The notes: generated by a model not told the origin, from the sequence alone. DNA of 64,000 bases from Variovorax ginsengisoli (GCF_006438845.1 NZ_RCZJ01000003.1:216353-280352), one strand, 5' to 3'; positions 8,331 through 17,170 are shown, counted from the first letter of the stretch. Translations and numbers: made by a program.

Positions 8331-9248
8331 ATGCACTTCGACCTGAACGACCTGCGCCTGTTCGTCGCCGCCGCCGAACTGGGCAACCTCACCCGCGCCG
8401 CCGAACGCCAGCACCTGTCGCTGGCTGCTGCGAGCGCGCGCATCAAGGCGCTGGAGGCGCAGTGTGGCCTGCCGCTGCTCACGCGGGAGGCGCGTGGCGT
8501 CAGGCTGCTGCCGCAGGGTGAAGCCTTTTTGCACCACGCGCGTCTGATGTTGAACCAGACCGACCGCTTGCGCGACGAGCTGCTGGCCTACGGCGGCGGG
8601 CTGCGCGGCCATCTGCGCGTGTTCGCCAACACGACGGCGGTGACCGACTTCCTGCCCGAGCTGCTGCCCGCCTTCCTGGCCGCCCATCCGCGCATCAATG
8701 TCGACCTTCAGGAAAAACCGAATGCTCAGATCCCGCGCGGGGTGCTGGAGGGCCGGGCCGACATCGGCATCGTGGCCGGCGATGTGGACGCACTGGGCCT
8801 CGAGGCGCTCCACTTCAGTACCGACCGCCTCGTGCTCGCGACGGCACGCAGGCACCGCTTCGCCAAGCGCCGGCGCATCGCGTTCGCCGAGACGCTGGAC
8901 GAAGACGCCGTCGGCATGCAGCAAGGCAGCACGCTGCAGGCGTTCCTGGCGCAGATCACCGAGCACCTCGGCCGCCGCCAGAAGCTGCGCATCCAGCTTG
9001 CGAGCTTCGACGCCATGTGCCGGATGATCGGCAGCGGCGTGGGCATCGGCGTCGTGCCCGAATCCGCTGCACGCCGCAACCAGCAGAGCATGCAGCTCGC
9101 GCTGGTCGAACTGAGCGACCCGTGGAGCGTGCGCGAGCGCTATCTGCTGATGCGCGACCGCGCCACCTTGCCGGTGTACGCCGAGGCGCTGGTCGAGGCA
9201 CTCTGCGCGCATTACGCAGCGGACAGCCCTGCCGCGCCGAGCGGCTGA
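8331..9248 (+). CDS. LysR-family transcriptional regulator
   Basis: This 305-residue regulator has an N-terminal winged helix-turn-helix ('LNDLRLFVAAAELGNLTRAA' then 'LSLAAASARIKALEAQCG', residues 4-50) followed by a periplasmic-binding-like effector domain. The ATG at 8331 gives the classic LysR opening; longer readings upstream run into the divergent promoter. It is divergent from the C5-dicarboxyl-CoA operon and most likely activates it in response to a pathway intermediate. An inverted repeat at 8283-8311 is the probable operator. RipR of Pseudomonas, which controls itaconate genes, is a functional parallel, not a proven orthologue. Confidence 0.92.
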   Translation: MHFDLNDLRLFVAAAELGNLTRAAERQHLSLAAASARIKALEAQCGLPLLTREARGVRLLPQGEAFLHHARLMLNQTDRLRDELLAYGGGLRGHLRVFANTTAVTDFLPELLPAFLAAHPRINVDLQEKPNAQIPRGVLEGRADIGIVAGDVDALGLEALHFSTDRLVLATARRHRFAKRRRIAFAETLDEDAVGMQQGSTLQAFLAQITEHLGRRQKLRIQLASFDAMCRMIGSGVGIGVVPESAARRNQQSMQLALVELSDPWSVRERYLLMRDRATLPVYAEALVEALCAHYAADSPAAPSG

Positions 9249-9325
9249 AGGCTGCGAGGGAGGGCTGCTAGCATCGACCGCACATGCCAGTGCATCCCGC
9301 TCCTTTCCCGTCGCACGCCTGACCG

Positions 9326-9757
9326 ATGACCGCACAAGCTGTTCTCCTGGCATTGGCCAGCAACGTCTGTTTTGTCGGCCTCGTCGCGAGCCTGTACCGG
9401 CCCGTCTGGTTTCATGCCAACGGCCGGGTGCCGTCGCGCTGGAAGATCGGCGGGATCTGGTTGGCGCTCACCATCTTCTGCGCGTTGCTCTCCCTGAATG
9501 CGGGCTTCCGCTCGCCAAGCGAAGCCGATCCCACGCCGAACGTCGAGTGGACGCAAGTCGGACCCGTCACCGACATCGTGGTGCCCGCCGACGGCGCGAT
9601 GGTTGACGACCGGGCGACGGAGATCGTTCGTGCCCTCGACGAACCGATGGACGCTGTGAAAGAGGCCGTCGAACTCGAGCCCGTCGCGCCGCCGCCTCCG
9701 CCGTCGATAACCAGGCAGGCAGCGAAGCCCGGTGCGCGGGCGTCGCCGCCGCGCTAA
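9326..9757 (+). CDS. Hypothetical membrane protein
   Basis: This 143-residue protein is not recognised. Two hydrophobic segments at about residues 4-24 and 43-62 flank a short Arg/Trp-containing loop; the rest is a soluble tail that is acidic at first and then proline rich ('EPVAPPPPPS') with a basic end. The topology suggests a small inner-membrane protein with a flexible tail. Its TAA at 9755-9757 overlaps the TAG of the convergent phosphatase gene on the other strand (shared CTAA). The start at ATG 9326 is 77 bases after the LysR stop. No functional claim is made. Confidence 0.65.
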   Translation: MTAQAVLLALASNVCFVGLVASLYRPVWFHANGRVPSRWKIGGIWLALTIFCALLSLNAGFRSPSEADPTPNVEWTQVGPVTDIVVPADGAMVDDRATEIVRALDEPMDAVKEAVELEPVAPPPPPSITRQAAKPGARASPPR

Positions 9758-10569
9758 GTCCGGCCCGCCGACGCGCGAGCGCCCTCGTCTTCAAGCATCT
9801 CGTCGTCGCCCAGCAGCACGGTGACGTCGCTGTCGACGTGCAGCCAGATCGCCAGCGCCGTGTAGTTGTCATGGCCCGGCCGTGCAACCGCCTTGATCTG
9901 CTGGTCGATCTGCTCGATCCAGTGGCTGGCATTGCGCGACGCCTGAAGCAGCGCCGTGAGCACCTCGTCGCCCAGCGGTTCCCAGACGCCGTCGCTGCAC
10001 AGCAGCAGCACGTCGTCGGGCGCCAGTGGCATCGGTGCCGACACGGCGATTTCGGGTGGCTCGTCGAGCGAGCCCAGCGCCGACAGCAGCATGTTGCGTT
10101 GCGGATGCAGGCGCGCGCCTTCGTCGTCGATCATGCCGCCCGCCACCATCTGCTGCACCAGGCTGTGATCGACGGTGCGTGAGACCAGCGCGCCGTCGCG
10201 AAACAGATAGGCGCGGCTGTCGCCGGTGTGGGCCCAGGCGAAACGGTTGTCCTGCAGGTCGATCGCCGCCATCACGAGCGTCGAGCGCATGGCCGAGAGC
10301 TTGCCGCCCTCGGCCTGGCGCGCCACCACGGCGCGATTGGCTTCATCGACGAAGCCACGCAAGGCCGTGGCATCGAGCGCCGGGGCCGCCGCAAAACTTT
10401 CCAGCACGGTCGCGCGGGCGGTGGCTGCCGCCACATCGCCGCCGCCATGACCGCCCGCACCGTCGGCCACCAGGCAGGCGACGAAGCGGTCGTCGTGCCA
10501 GTGGCCGTGCACGTCTTCGTTGTAGCTGCGTCCGCCCTGCTTGGAGAGCGTCACGATCTCGACTTCCAC
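9754..10569 (-). CDS. pppA: PP2C-family protein serine/threonine phosphatase of T6SS
   Basis: This 271-residue phosphatase carries the PP2C metal-binding motifs in order: 'RSYNED' (about residue 14), 'VADGAGGHGGG', 'HTGDSRAY', 'LCSDGVWE' and 'GHDNYTALA'. In T6SS loci such enzymes (PppA/Stp) remove phosphate from the FHA protein and oppose the Ser/Thr kinase. The GTG start at 10569 is preceded by GAGG at a spacing of five bases. It is the last gene of the leftward T6SS run, 35 bases below tagH. The extra C-terminal acidic tail ('DDEMLEDEGARASAGRT') lies beyond the usual fold end. Confidence 0.92.
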   Translation of the reverse strand: MEVEIVTLSKQGGRSYNEDVHGHWHDDRFVACLVADGAGGHGGGDVAAATARATVLESFAAAPALDATALRGFVDEANRAVVARQAEGGKLSAMRSTLVMAAIDLQDNRFAWAHTGDSRAYLFRDGALVSRTVDHSLVQQMVAGGMIDDEGARLHPQRNMLLSALGSLDEPPEIAVSAPMPLAPDDVLLLCSDGVWEPLGDEVLTALLQASRNASHWIEQIDQQIKAVARPGHDNYTALAIWLHVDSDVTVLLGDDEMLEDEGARASAGRT

Positions 10570-10604
10570 GTTGTCCTCGTTTCCCTAGGGGCCTGTGAAC
10601 AAGC

Positions 10605-12209
10605 CTACTCGCGTTCGCTGCGCCGCGGCGCCTCGGCCTTGAGCTTCTTCATCTGCGCTTCGTAGGCCTCGACGAAGGCCTTGCCGAAGAGGCTGTGGAA
10701 GTCGTCCTCGGCGTCGGTGGCGATGCCGTCGTAGAGCGCCACGAACTGGTCCCAGAGCCTGGCCTTGCGGTTGGCGCTGAAGAGGCTGTCGAGCGCCGAC
10801 TTCGACGCGATCTTCTTCTCCAGCTCCGCCGGCTCGAAGCGTGCAATGACATGCGCCAGCGCCGCCCGCATGCCGACCATCACGCCGAACTGGTGCGCGC
10901 GCAGGTCGTCGTAGGCGTCGCGCATCGCGGCTTCGGGCGGCATGAAGCCGCGCATGCCGGGCCCCAGCAGATGGGCCAGTGCGATCTCTGCGGTGGGCGA
11001 GAACTTCAGCGGGTTGTTGGCCTTCGACGCGATCAGCGTGACCTCGGCGCGCACCTCGCGCTTGAACTCCTGGCGCGCCAGCAGCAGGTGCAGCGTGCCT
11101 TCGGTGGCGCTGCGCAGCACGACGCCGATGCGCTCCATCAGGCCCGGCGTGAGGGTTTCGGGCGCCTGGTGCGGATGGCCCAGTCCCTTGAGCAAGGCCG
11201 CCAGCAGGTCGGCATCGGCGCCACCGGAGGATGCCGAGACGGGGGCTGCTGCGGCCGACGGTGCCGCCGGCGGTGTCAAAAGGTCGGCGAACGCATCGAG
11301 CGCCGGCACTGCGGTGCCGGTGACCGGCCGACCGCTCTCGTCGTCGAACGCCAGCTCTGGCGCGGCCGATGGCGTGAGAGCCAGCGGCGGCACGTAACCG
11401 AAGCGTTCCACCGGCACGTGATCGCTGCGTGCCGCTTCGCTGGCGCGCGAGCCCGTATCGGGCTGCATCAGCGGATCGCCCAACGGCGACAGCGCCAGCG
11501 GGTCGCCGCCGCTGCCACTCCCGCCTGCCGCGCCGCCGAACAGCGCATCGATCGAGGTCGCTTTTCCGGCCGCGGGGGCTCCGAGGTCGGAGAAGTCTTC
11601 GAGTGCGTTCGACGCGTACGACGCGTTCGGCACGTTCGAAGGTCCGCCAGCCGCACCGGACCCGCGACCCAGCAGGTCGGCAAAAGGGTCGGTCGCGCTC
11701 GACGCGCCGCGCGGCGCGTGGTCCTCCAGCGGATTGGGGAACAGAAGCGCGTCGGTCGAGCCGGCCGCCTGCTGCGGCCGCGCCGCAGGTGCTGCGCCGG
11801 CCGGGGCCAAGCCGGCCAGAAGATCCGCAAAGGGGTCGTCGTCGGCAGGCGCTGTCGCCCTGGCAGCGGCAGGGTTCGAGGCCGCGGCCGCCGCCGCTGC
11901 GACGGATCGCACCGCGAGCACGAAGCCACCGATGACCAGTTGCGAGCCATCGTTCAACGCCGCCTCGTTGCCTGTCCCGACGGGTTGGCCGTCGCATTGC
12001 ATCGGATTGCTGCCACGGTCGACGACGACATATCGGCCTTCGCGGCACAGCACTTGCGCATGCACGCGCGACACCGTGCGCTCCGGATCGTCCAGCACCA
12101 GCGTGTTGCTCGGCGCACGGCCGATGGTGCCGCCAGACGGTCCGAACGCCGCCGAAAGCGCTTGCGCCACCGGCGCACCCTGCCGACTGACGACGACGAT
12201 CTCGATCAT
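10605..12209 (-). CDS. tagH: T6SS-associated FHA-domain protein TagH
   Basis: This 534-residue protein has three parts. An N-terminal FHA domain (about residues 20-95, with 'GRAPSNTLVLDD', 'VSRVHAQV' and 'GSNPMQCDG') binds phosphothreonine. A long Ala/Pro/Asp-rich linker covers about residues 100-330. The C-terminal domain ('LMERIGVVLRSATEGTL', 'KFSPTAEIALAHLLGPGMRGF', 'HQFGVMVGMRAAL') is that of T6SS FHA proteins. TagH/Fha is the phospho-sensor in the threonine-phosphorylation pathway that triggers assembly. It sits next to the PP2C gene and apart from the kinase, which lies 16 kb upstream in the same locus. The ATG at 12209 is chosen because the FHA starts immediately after it. Confidence 0.92.
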   Translation of the reverse strand: MIEIVVVSRQGAPVAQALSAAFGPSGGTIGRAPSNTLVLDDPERTVSRVHAQVLCREGRYVVVDRGSNPMQCDGQPVGTGNEAALNDGSQLVIGGFVLAVRSVAAAAAAASNPAAARATAPADDDPFADLLAGLAPAGAAPAARPQQAAGSTDALLFPNPLEDHAPRGASSATDPFADLLGRGSGAAGGPSNVPNASYASNALEDFSDLGAPAAGKATSIDALFGGAAGGSGSGGDPLALSPLGDPLMQPDTGSRASEAARSDHVPVERFGYVPPLALTPSAAPELAFDDESGRPVTGTAVPALDAFADLLTPPAAPSAAAAPVSASSGGADADLLAALLKGLGHPHQAPETLTPGLMERIGVVLRSATEGTLHLLLARQEFKREVRAEVTLIASKANNPLKFSPTAEIALAHLLGPGMRGFMPPEAAMRDAYDDLRAHQFGVMVGMRAALAHVIARFEPAELEKKIASKSALDSLFSANRKARLWDQFVALYDGIATDAEDDFHSLFGKAFVEAYEAQMKKLKAEAPRRSERE

Positions 12210-12330
12210 GAAACGGCTCCCGGGCGATGCCCATGCGCCCCGCGCAGGGACGCGCGGAGCTGTTGCGGAGTATTCATGGTGTCAGCCATCGTGGCAATCG
12301 CGCTCAAGACGCCGCGCCGCCCTGAGACGT

Positions 12331-12360
12331 GTTGCGACGTGTTGCGACGTGTTGCGACGT
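12331..12360. repeat. Tandem 10-bp repeat between tagH and the PAAR gene
   Basis: Three perfect copies of GTTGCGACGT stand head to tail, flanked by degenerate partial units (GAGACGT before, GTCGCC after). They end eight bases before the stop end of the PAAR-like gene, within the 160-base gap above tagH. The 10-bp period matches one helical turn, so it could present protein-binding sites on one face of the DNA, or be a slippage tract. Confidence 0.8.
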
Positions 12361-12368
12361 GTCGCCAT

Positions 12369-12764
12369 TCATGCGGCGAGCAGCAGGATCTTCGGCTGAC
12401 TCGGCACCAGCCGGCAGCCCGGCGCGTTGGTGCTGTTTTGCAGCGAGACGCTGGTCATTCGCGTGGCCGGCATGCCCTTGAGCAGCACGGTGAAGGCGCC
12501 AGTCAGATGGCGGCTCGGGCCCATCACCATGCCGGACGCCACGCCGGTCGCGACACCGGCGTTGTCGCCGTTGGTCATCGGGATGGTGGTGCCCATGTTG
12601 TGCGCGGGCGCACCCATGAACAGGATGGTCGGCACGTTCGGTATCGCCATCGGCCCCATGGCGATGTTGGGATACGGAATGGGCACCGGCCCGGCCGGGC
12701 TGGGCGTGAGGCAGACGTCGGGGAAGGCGATGTCGGTGCCCATGAGTTGGCAGTTGGCAAACAT
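12369..12764 (-). CDS. PAAR-like DUF4150 protein (T6SS spike tip)
   Basis: This 131-residue protein shows glycine/proline-rich short beta repeats: 'CLTPSPAGPVPIPYPNIAMG', 'VPTILFMGAPAHNMGTTIPM' and 'RHLTGAFTVLLKGMPATRM'. These are the marks of the DUF4150 PAAR-like family that caps VgrG spikes. No toxin domain is fused, so it would act as a bare tip or carry a separate effector. ATG 12764 is preceded by AGGAG at eight bases. It lies 20 bases below the DUF3540 gene in a conserved delivery module with DUF2169 and pentapeptide-repeat genes. Confidence 0.88.
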   Translation of the reverse strand: MFANCQLMGTDIAFPDVCLTPSPAGPVPIPYPNIAMGPMAIPNVPTILFMGAPAHNMGTTIPMTNGDNAGVATGVASGMVMGPSRHLTGAFTVLLKGMPATRMTSVSLQNSTNAPGCRLVPSQPKILLLAA

Positions 12765-12784
12765 GCGATGTACTCCTGTGGGGT

Positions 12785-13420
12785 TCAGCCGAGGTGGATC
12801 TGCTCGCCGTCGAGCTTCACCAGGTTCGAGGCGTCGGCCATGAAGTTCGCGGCCTGCAGTTGCATCGTCTGGTCGGCGCGGTAGTCGATCTGCTTGCTGC
12901 GCACCTGGTCGATGCCGTCGACCGTGCGTTGGCTCCAGCGCGAAAACTGCACCAGTCGGTCGGCGAAGGATTCCAGCAGGTCGCAGATGAGCTTGACGCG
13001 CCCGAACGACCACGTCGCCTCGCGCCCCACGCCGGTCACCGTCTGCGCGCAGAGCACCGCCGACTCGACCTGAACCGACAGTTGCCGGCTCACCAGCTGC
13101 AGGCTGTCGGCCTGCAGGCTCAACGCACCCGCCGTGGTGCCGAGGCTGCTGCCCGGCGGCAGGCGCAGATGAACAGGGGCCGCAGCGTCGCGCGCCAGGA
13201 TGGCGGTGATGTACAGGCCCTGCTCCAGGTCGCCGGCCACCCAGACGCGGTCGCCGGGCTGCGGCTCGAGCAGGCAACTGGCTGCGCGCCGTGCAGCGAA
13301 GCTTCCCTGCGCGGTGCGCACCGCGTAGAGGTCGGCCTCGTGCGCGGGCGCGTCCACGGTGCCGGTGGCCTGCATCGGCTGGCTGCACCACTGCATCAGG
13401 GGGTCTTCTCGTCGGCTCAT
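12785..13420 (-). CDS. DUF3540 protein of T6SS accessory module
   Basis: This 211-residue protein belongs to the DUF3540 family found beside DUF2169/DUF4150 genes in T6SS loci. Visible parts are an N-terminal OB-like stretch ('CLLEPQPGDRVWVAGDLEQG'), a beta segment, and a C-terminal helix/beta region ending 'ANFMADASNLVKLDGEQIHLG'. The layout suggests a small spike-like or adaptor protein; its biochemical role is not established. ATG 13420 has GGAG nine bases upstream. It lies between the pentapeptide protein and the PAAR tip, so it may link effector, adaptor and tip. Confidence 0.85.
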   Translation of the reverse strand: MSRREDPLMQWCSQPMQATGTVDAPAHEADLYAVRTAQGSFAARRAASCLLEPQPGDRVWVAGDLEQGLYITAILARDAAAPVHLRLPPGSSLGTTAGALSLQADSLQLVSRQLSVQVESAVLCAQTVTGVGREATWSFGRVKLICDLLESFADRLVQFSRWSQRTVDGIDQVRSKQIDYRADQTMQLQAANFMADASNLVKLDGEQIHLG

Positions 13421-13462
13421 GGTCGATGCTCCTTCGGTCGATCGTTCGGAATGGTCAGGTGT

Positions 13463-14533
13463 TCAGAGGTTCAGGGCAGCCGGCCGCCAGCGCTCGGCGG
13501 CCAGCCGTTCGGGCTCGCTTTCCAGCGCGCGTGCGCGATCGGAGAAACGCGCGCCCTCGTCCACGACCGCATGCAGCTTCGTCCGGAACATGACCGCACC
13601 GCGCAGGTCGGCGCGCGTCAGGTCGGCATGGGAGAAGTCGGCGTAGGTGAGCTCGCAGTCGTCGAGGCGAGCCTCCGTCAAGGTGGCGCCGGCCCAGTTG
13701 CTCTGGTAGAGATCGGCACCTGCGAAGTTCGCCTGCGCGGCCTTGGCGTCGATGAAGAGGGCTTGGCGAAGGCCAGCCCGTGCGAAAGACGCGCCTTGCA
13801 GCTGCGCCGCCATGAAAATCGCGTTCGGCGCGTGTGCCCCGTCGAAGCGCGCACCGGCCAGCGTCGCGCTCTGGAAGTTGGCGTGCGCCAGTTGCGCACC
13901 GGAGAAATCGCAACCGCGCAGGTCGGACTCCATGAACTGCGCGTTGACGAAGTGCTGCCCCGCGAAACCGAGGCCTGCGAGCAGCGACTTGCTGAAGATC
14001 ACGGTCGAGAAGCGTGTGCCGACGAAGCGGCATTGCCGCAGGTCGCATTCGAGCAGCACCGTGCGCTCGAGGCTGGCGGCGGAGAAGTCGATCGCCGCGG
14101 TGGTGCATGTGGCGAACGTCACTTTTTCCAGCCGTGCCTCGCGCAGCAGCAGCTTGTCGATGCGGCAGTGCGAGAAGGTCACGAAGTCCAGTGCGGCGTG
14201 CGTCAGCGCGAGTCCGTCGATGGTGCAAGCGTGGAAGGTGACGTTCTTCAGCGTGGTGCCCGCCGCCACGACGCGCTCGATGCCCGACTCGTGAAAGACC
14301 GTGCCGCGCATCACGCATCGGCCCAGGTCGGCCCTGGCGAAGGCACAGCGAATGAAGCGGGTGTCGGTGAGGTCTGCGCCGGCCATCTGCGTGCCGGCGA
14401 ACAGACAGCGATCGAAGAGGGTCGCCGACAGATCCGCAGCGGCCAGATCCATGTTCGACAGATCGACCCCCACCACCGCCTCGCAGGCCTGCACCCGCCG
14501 GAGGATCTCGGCCTTTTCCATCAAGCTATGCAT
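13463..14533 (-). CDS. Pentapeptide-repeat protein of T6SS module
   Basis: This 356-residue protein is built almost wholly of A(D/N)LxX pentapeptides, such as 'ADLSATLFDRCLFAGTQMAG' and 'ADLTRADLRGAVMF', predicting a right-handed quadrilateral beta-helix. The ATG at 14533 overlaps the end of the upstream DUF2169 gene by eight bases, so the two are translationally coupled. No signal peptide or membrane segment is seen. Pentapeptide proteins of this type recur next to DUF2169 genes, and a role as adaptor or cargo holder is inferred. A direct toxin role cannot be ruled out, but no catalytic domain is visible. Confidence 0.88.
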   Translation of the reverse strand: MHSLMEKAEILRRVQACEAVVGVDLSNMDLAAADLSATLFDRCLFAGTQMAGADLTDTRFIRCAFARADLGRCVMRGTVFHESGIERVVAAGTTLKNVTFHACTIDGLALTHAALDFVTFSHCRIDKLLLREARLEKVTFATCTTAAIDFSAASLERTVLLECDLRQCRFVGTRFSTVIFSKSLLAGLGFAGQHFVNAQFMESDLRGCDFSGAQLAHANFQSATLAGARFDGAHAPNAIFMAAQLQGASFARAGLRQALFIDAKAAQANFAGADLYQSNWAGATLTEARLDDCELTYADFSHADLTRADLRGAVMFRTKLHAVVDEGARFSDRARALESEPERLAAERWRPAALNL

Positions 14534-17165
14534 GAGAGCGCTCGGGCCGATGCAGGGGCAGCGTGCGGATGCGATGGGTCAACGCGCCCTCGAAGCCGAT
14601 CCCGGGGCCGCGCCGAACGCGCGCGAAGTCGCTCTGGAACAGGTTGGCCTGCCGGAAGTCGGTGTCTTCCAGGCGGGCATGCTGGAACACGGCGTTCTGC
14701 AGGTTGCATGCGCGAAAGCGCGCCCGCTGCAGCAAGGCGCGAACGAAGCGAGCGTCGTGCGCGTCGGCGCCTTGAAAGTCGGCACCGGCGAGATCGCATT
14801 CGCTGAAATCGCTGCCATTGACCGTCGCGCGCCGCAACCCGGCGCCCACCATCGTCGAGCCGCGAAAGTTCAGGGTCGGCAGCCGGGCGCCGCCGAAGTC
14901 GGCGTTCGTCAGATCGCAGCCTTGCGTGAAGCAGCCGGACAGCACGGCCACGCCGACGAAGCGCGCGCCTTGGGCGCGCACCGACACGAACGCGCACTTG
15001 TCCAGGCTGGCGCCGGTGAAGTCGACACCGGCCAGCTCGCACTCGATGAAGGCGCTCTTGCGGAAACGCACGCCCGCGAAGCTGCAACCGCGCAAGTCCC
15101 GCCGGATGAAGGTCATCAGCGCCTCCGACCACGCCTGGGTGCAATCGACCGAGGCCAGCACGGCCTCGTGCAGGCGCACGCCGTCGAGCCGCGCGCCGCG
15201 CCAGCTCACGTCGTTCAGCACCGCGCGCTCGAAGATGGCGCCGGACAGGTCCGCGCCCTCGAAATCGGATTTGTCGATGCGCGCTGCGCCGAGGTTCGCC
15301 CGGACCAGGCACGCGCCATGCAACCGCGTGCCGACCAGCCGAGCGTGCGCCAGCACCGCGCCCTCGAGGTTGGCGCCGGACAGGTCGGTGCCCGTGAGAT
15401 TGGCACTCTCCAGATGGGCGCCACGCAGGTCGGCGCCGTGGAGATCGAGCCCGGACAGATCGGCACCGCTGAGGTCGCAGCACGCGAAGCCGTGCGCCGC
15501 CGCATGCCGCGCCATCGTCGCGCGCCGCTGTACAGCCGCCGCCTCGCCCTGCAGCGGGTCGACCGCCTGCTGCAGGTGGGCGGACGCGCGGTAGCCCTCG
15601 CGCTGCTTCTGCTCGGTGTCGCGCCACTGCCCGAGCAGCTTGTCGTCGGCCACCATGTCTTCGAGCTCCGAGACGTCGCCTCCTCCGGCCTTGCCGCGCA
15701 CGATGTAGTCCTTGAAGCTGGCGACCAGCGCATCGGCGAAGGGCTTGGGCGGTCCGCGCGTTTCGAGGCCGGCCATCTCGCGCTCGACCAGGGCGCCGTC
15801 GATGGCCTGGCCGGCAAAGACTTCACGGACCGAAGCCACGGTCGCCGCCTTGTCCGCCTCGGCCTTCTTGCGCAGCGCCTCGCTCTGCGCAGCCATGCCC
15901 TGGCGCAGCGCGATCAGGTCGTCGAGCGACTTCACTTGGGGTGGACGCGCAAGCTTTGCCGGCGGCCCGTGCCCGTCGTCCGGATCGAGCCCGTGCGCCA
16001 CCACCAGCGCGCGCGCAGCCGCCCGCTCCTGCTCTGCGCGCCGCTCGAGCCGGTCGAACATCCGGCTTTCGAAGGGCTTGAAGTCGAACAGCGGCACCAC
16101 GCGATCGGCGGGCATCAGGTCGGCTTCGCGCAGCGACTCGAGCGCGCCGGTGGCCTTGTCCAGGCGCTTGTCGCGCACCGTGAGGTAATGCGCCTCGGGC
16201 CGCGCCGCGCCCAGCTCTTCGAGCGCCGCCATCAAATGGACGATGTCGGCACCGTCGTCCTCGCGGATCTCGTGCACGCCCTGAAACACCATGATCACAC
16301 GGTCGGCATCGGGGAAGAACCACAAGGTGTTCAGCCGCATGCCGAGCTCGCGGAACGTGTCGTCGCCGTCCGCGCGATGGGTGACGAAGACGCGCGCACG
16401 CAGGCGCGGCAGCCGGCCGTCGACGATCGGATGCGTCGGATGCATCTGTTGGAAGGCATAGGCTTCGTCGCCACGGAACGGCTCGGCCTGCTGCTGGTCC
16501 GTCGACGCGACGTTGAAGATGCGCCAGTCCGCATCCGACGCGATGGCCGGAAACTGCGCGCGAAACCACTCGCCGTCGTACGTGCCGCGCCCTGCGGTGC
16601 GCTGCGGCCACATGCCGTCCAGCGGACCGAAGCCCGCGGGCGTGCCCTGCTGGTTGGGCGCGAGCAGCCGTGCATCGGGATGCTCGATGTGCGGCAGGAA
16701 GCGAACGGCGTGGCCGTCCACCCGTTGGGGCTGCGCACCCATGCCGAGCGGGTTTTCCGCGCAGGCGGGGCCGCCGTAGCTGTGCGTCCAGTCCAGCGGC
16801 AGGCTGGCGAAATCGCCGGCCTCGGAGATGCGGTCGCCAGCCCAATGGCGCATGCCGTGCACCAGCAATCGCTTCTGCAGCGCGCCCACTTGCGCCGACA
16901 CCGCGCAGGCGCTGCGGTTCGCGCCATGCGGATAGGCGCTGCCCGAGACCAGGTACTCGCTGCGCGAGCGCGGCATGCCTTCTTCGAGCACGCCGCGCGA
17001 TTCCCGCCGCGTCGCCCAGAAGCTCCAGATGTCCTTCTCCGGCAGCAGCGCGGGCGTGTCGCCGAGCGTCGTCATGACCAGCGCCGAAACGCCGATGCGC
17101 ATCCGCCCGCGGTACTCGAAGCAGCGCGAGATCAGCGACACCGGCGACGGCTTGATGACTTTCAT
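14526..17165 (-). CDS. DUF2169 adaptor domain fused to pentapeptide repeats
   Basis: This is an 879-residue protein. The N-terminal part (about residues 1-320) is a DUF2169 domain ('LVMTTLGDTPALLPEKDIW', 'LPLDWTHSYGGPACAENPLG', 'RVFVTHRADGDDTFRELGM'), known as an adaptor/chaperone that loads effectors on VgrG. A helical linker follows (about residues 380-530, rich in Lys/Glu/Ala). The C-terminal third is pentapeptide repeats ('ADLSGLDLHGADLRGAHLES' onward). The fusion is longer than bare DUF2169 proteins. It starts six bases after the VgrG stop, which fits a dedicated VgrG adaptor. No toxin or immunity gene is recognisable next to it. Confidence 0.88.
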   Translation of the reverse strand: MKVIKPSPVSLISRCFEYRGRMRIGVSALVMTTLGDTPALLPEKDIWSFWATRRESRGVLEEGMPRSRSEYLVSGSAYPHGANRSACAVSAQVGALQKRLLVHGMRHWAGDRISEAGDFASLPLDWTHSYGGPACAENPLGMGAQPQRVDGHAVRFLPHIEHPDARLLAPNQQGTPAGFGPLDGMWPQRTAGRGTYDGEWFRAQFPAIASDADWRIFNVASTDQQQAEPFRGDEAYAFQQMHPTHPIVDGRLPRLRARVFVTHRADGDDTFRELGMRLNTLWFFPDADRVIMVFQGVHEIREDDGADIVHLMAALEELGAARPEAHYLTVRDKRLDKATGALESLREADLMPADRVVPLFDFKPFESRMFDRLERRAEQERAAARALVVAHGLDPDDGHGPPAKLARPPQVKSLDDLIALRQGMAAQSEALRKKAEADKAATVASVREVFAGQAIDGALVEREMAGLETRGPPKPFADALVASFKDYIVRGKAGGGDVSELEDMVADDKLLGQWRDTEQKQREGYRASAHLQQAVDPLQGEAAAVQRRATMARHAAAHGFACCDLSGADLSGLDLHGADLRGAHLESANLTGTDLSGANLEGAVLAHARLVGTRLHGACLVRANLGAARIDKSDFEGADLSGAIFERAVLNDVSWRGARLDGVRLHEAVLASVDCTQAWSEALMTFIRRDLRGCSFAGVRFRKSAFIECELAGVDFTGASLDKCAFVSVRAQGARFVGVAVLSGCFTQGCDLTNADFGGARLPTLNFRGSTMVGAGLRRATVNGSDFSECDLAGADFQGADAHDARFVRALLQRARFRACNLQNAVFQHARLEDTDFRQANLFQSDFARVRRGPGIGFEGALTHRIRTLPLHRPERSHA

Positions 17166-17170
17166 GCGGC

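Noticed and set aside
10587..10604. A second copy of the katE-side hairpin near the tagH-pppA junction (AGGGGCCTGTGAA)
   Set aside because: Only about 10 bases resemble the 56408-56450 arms and no matching arm follows; probably chance.
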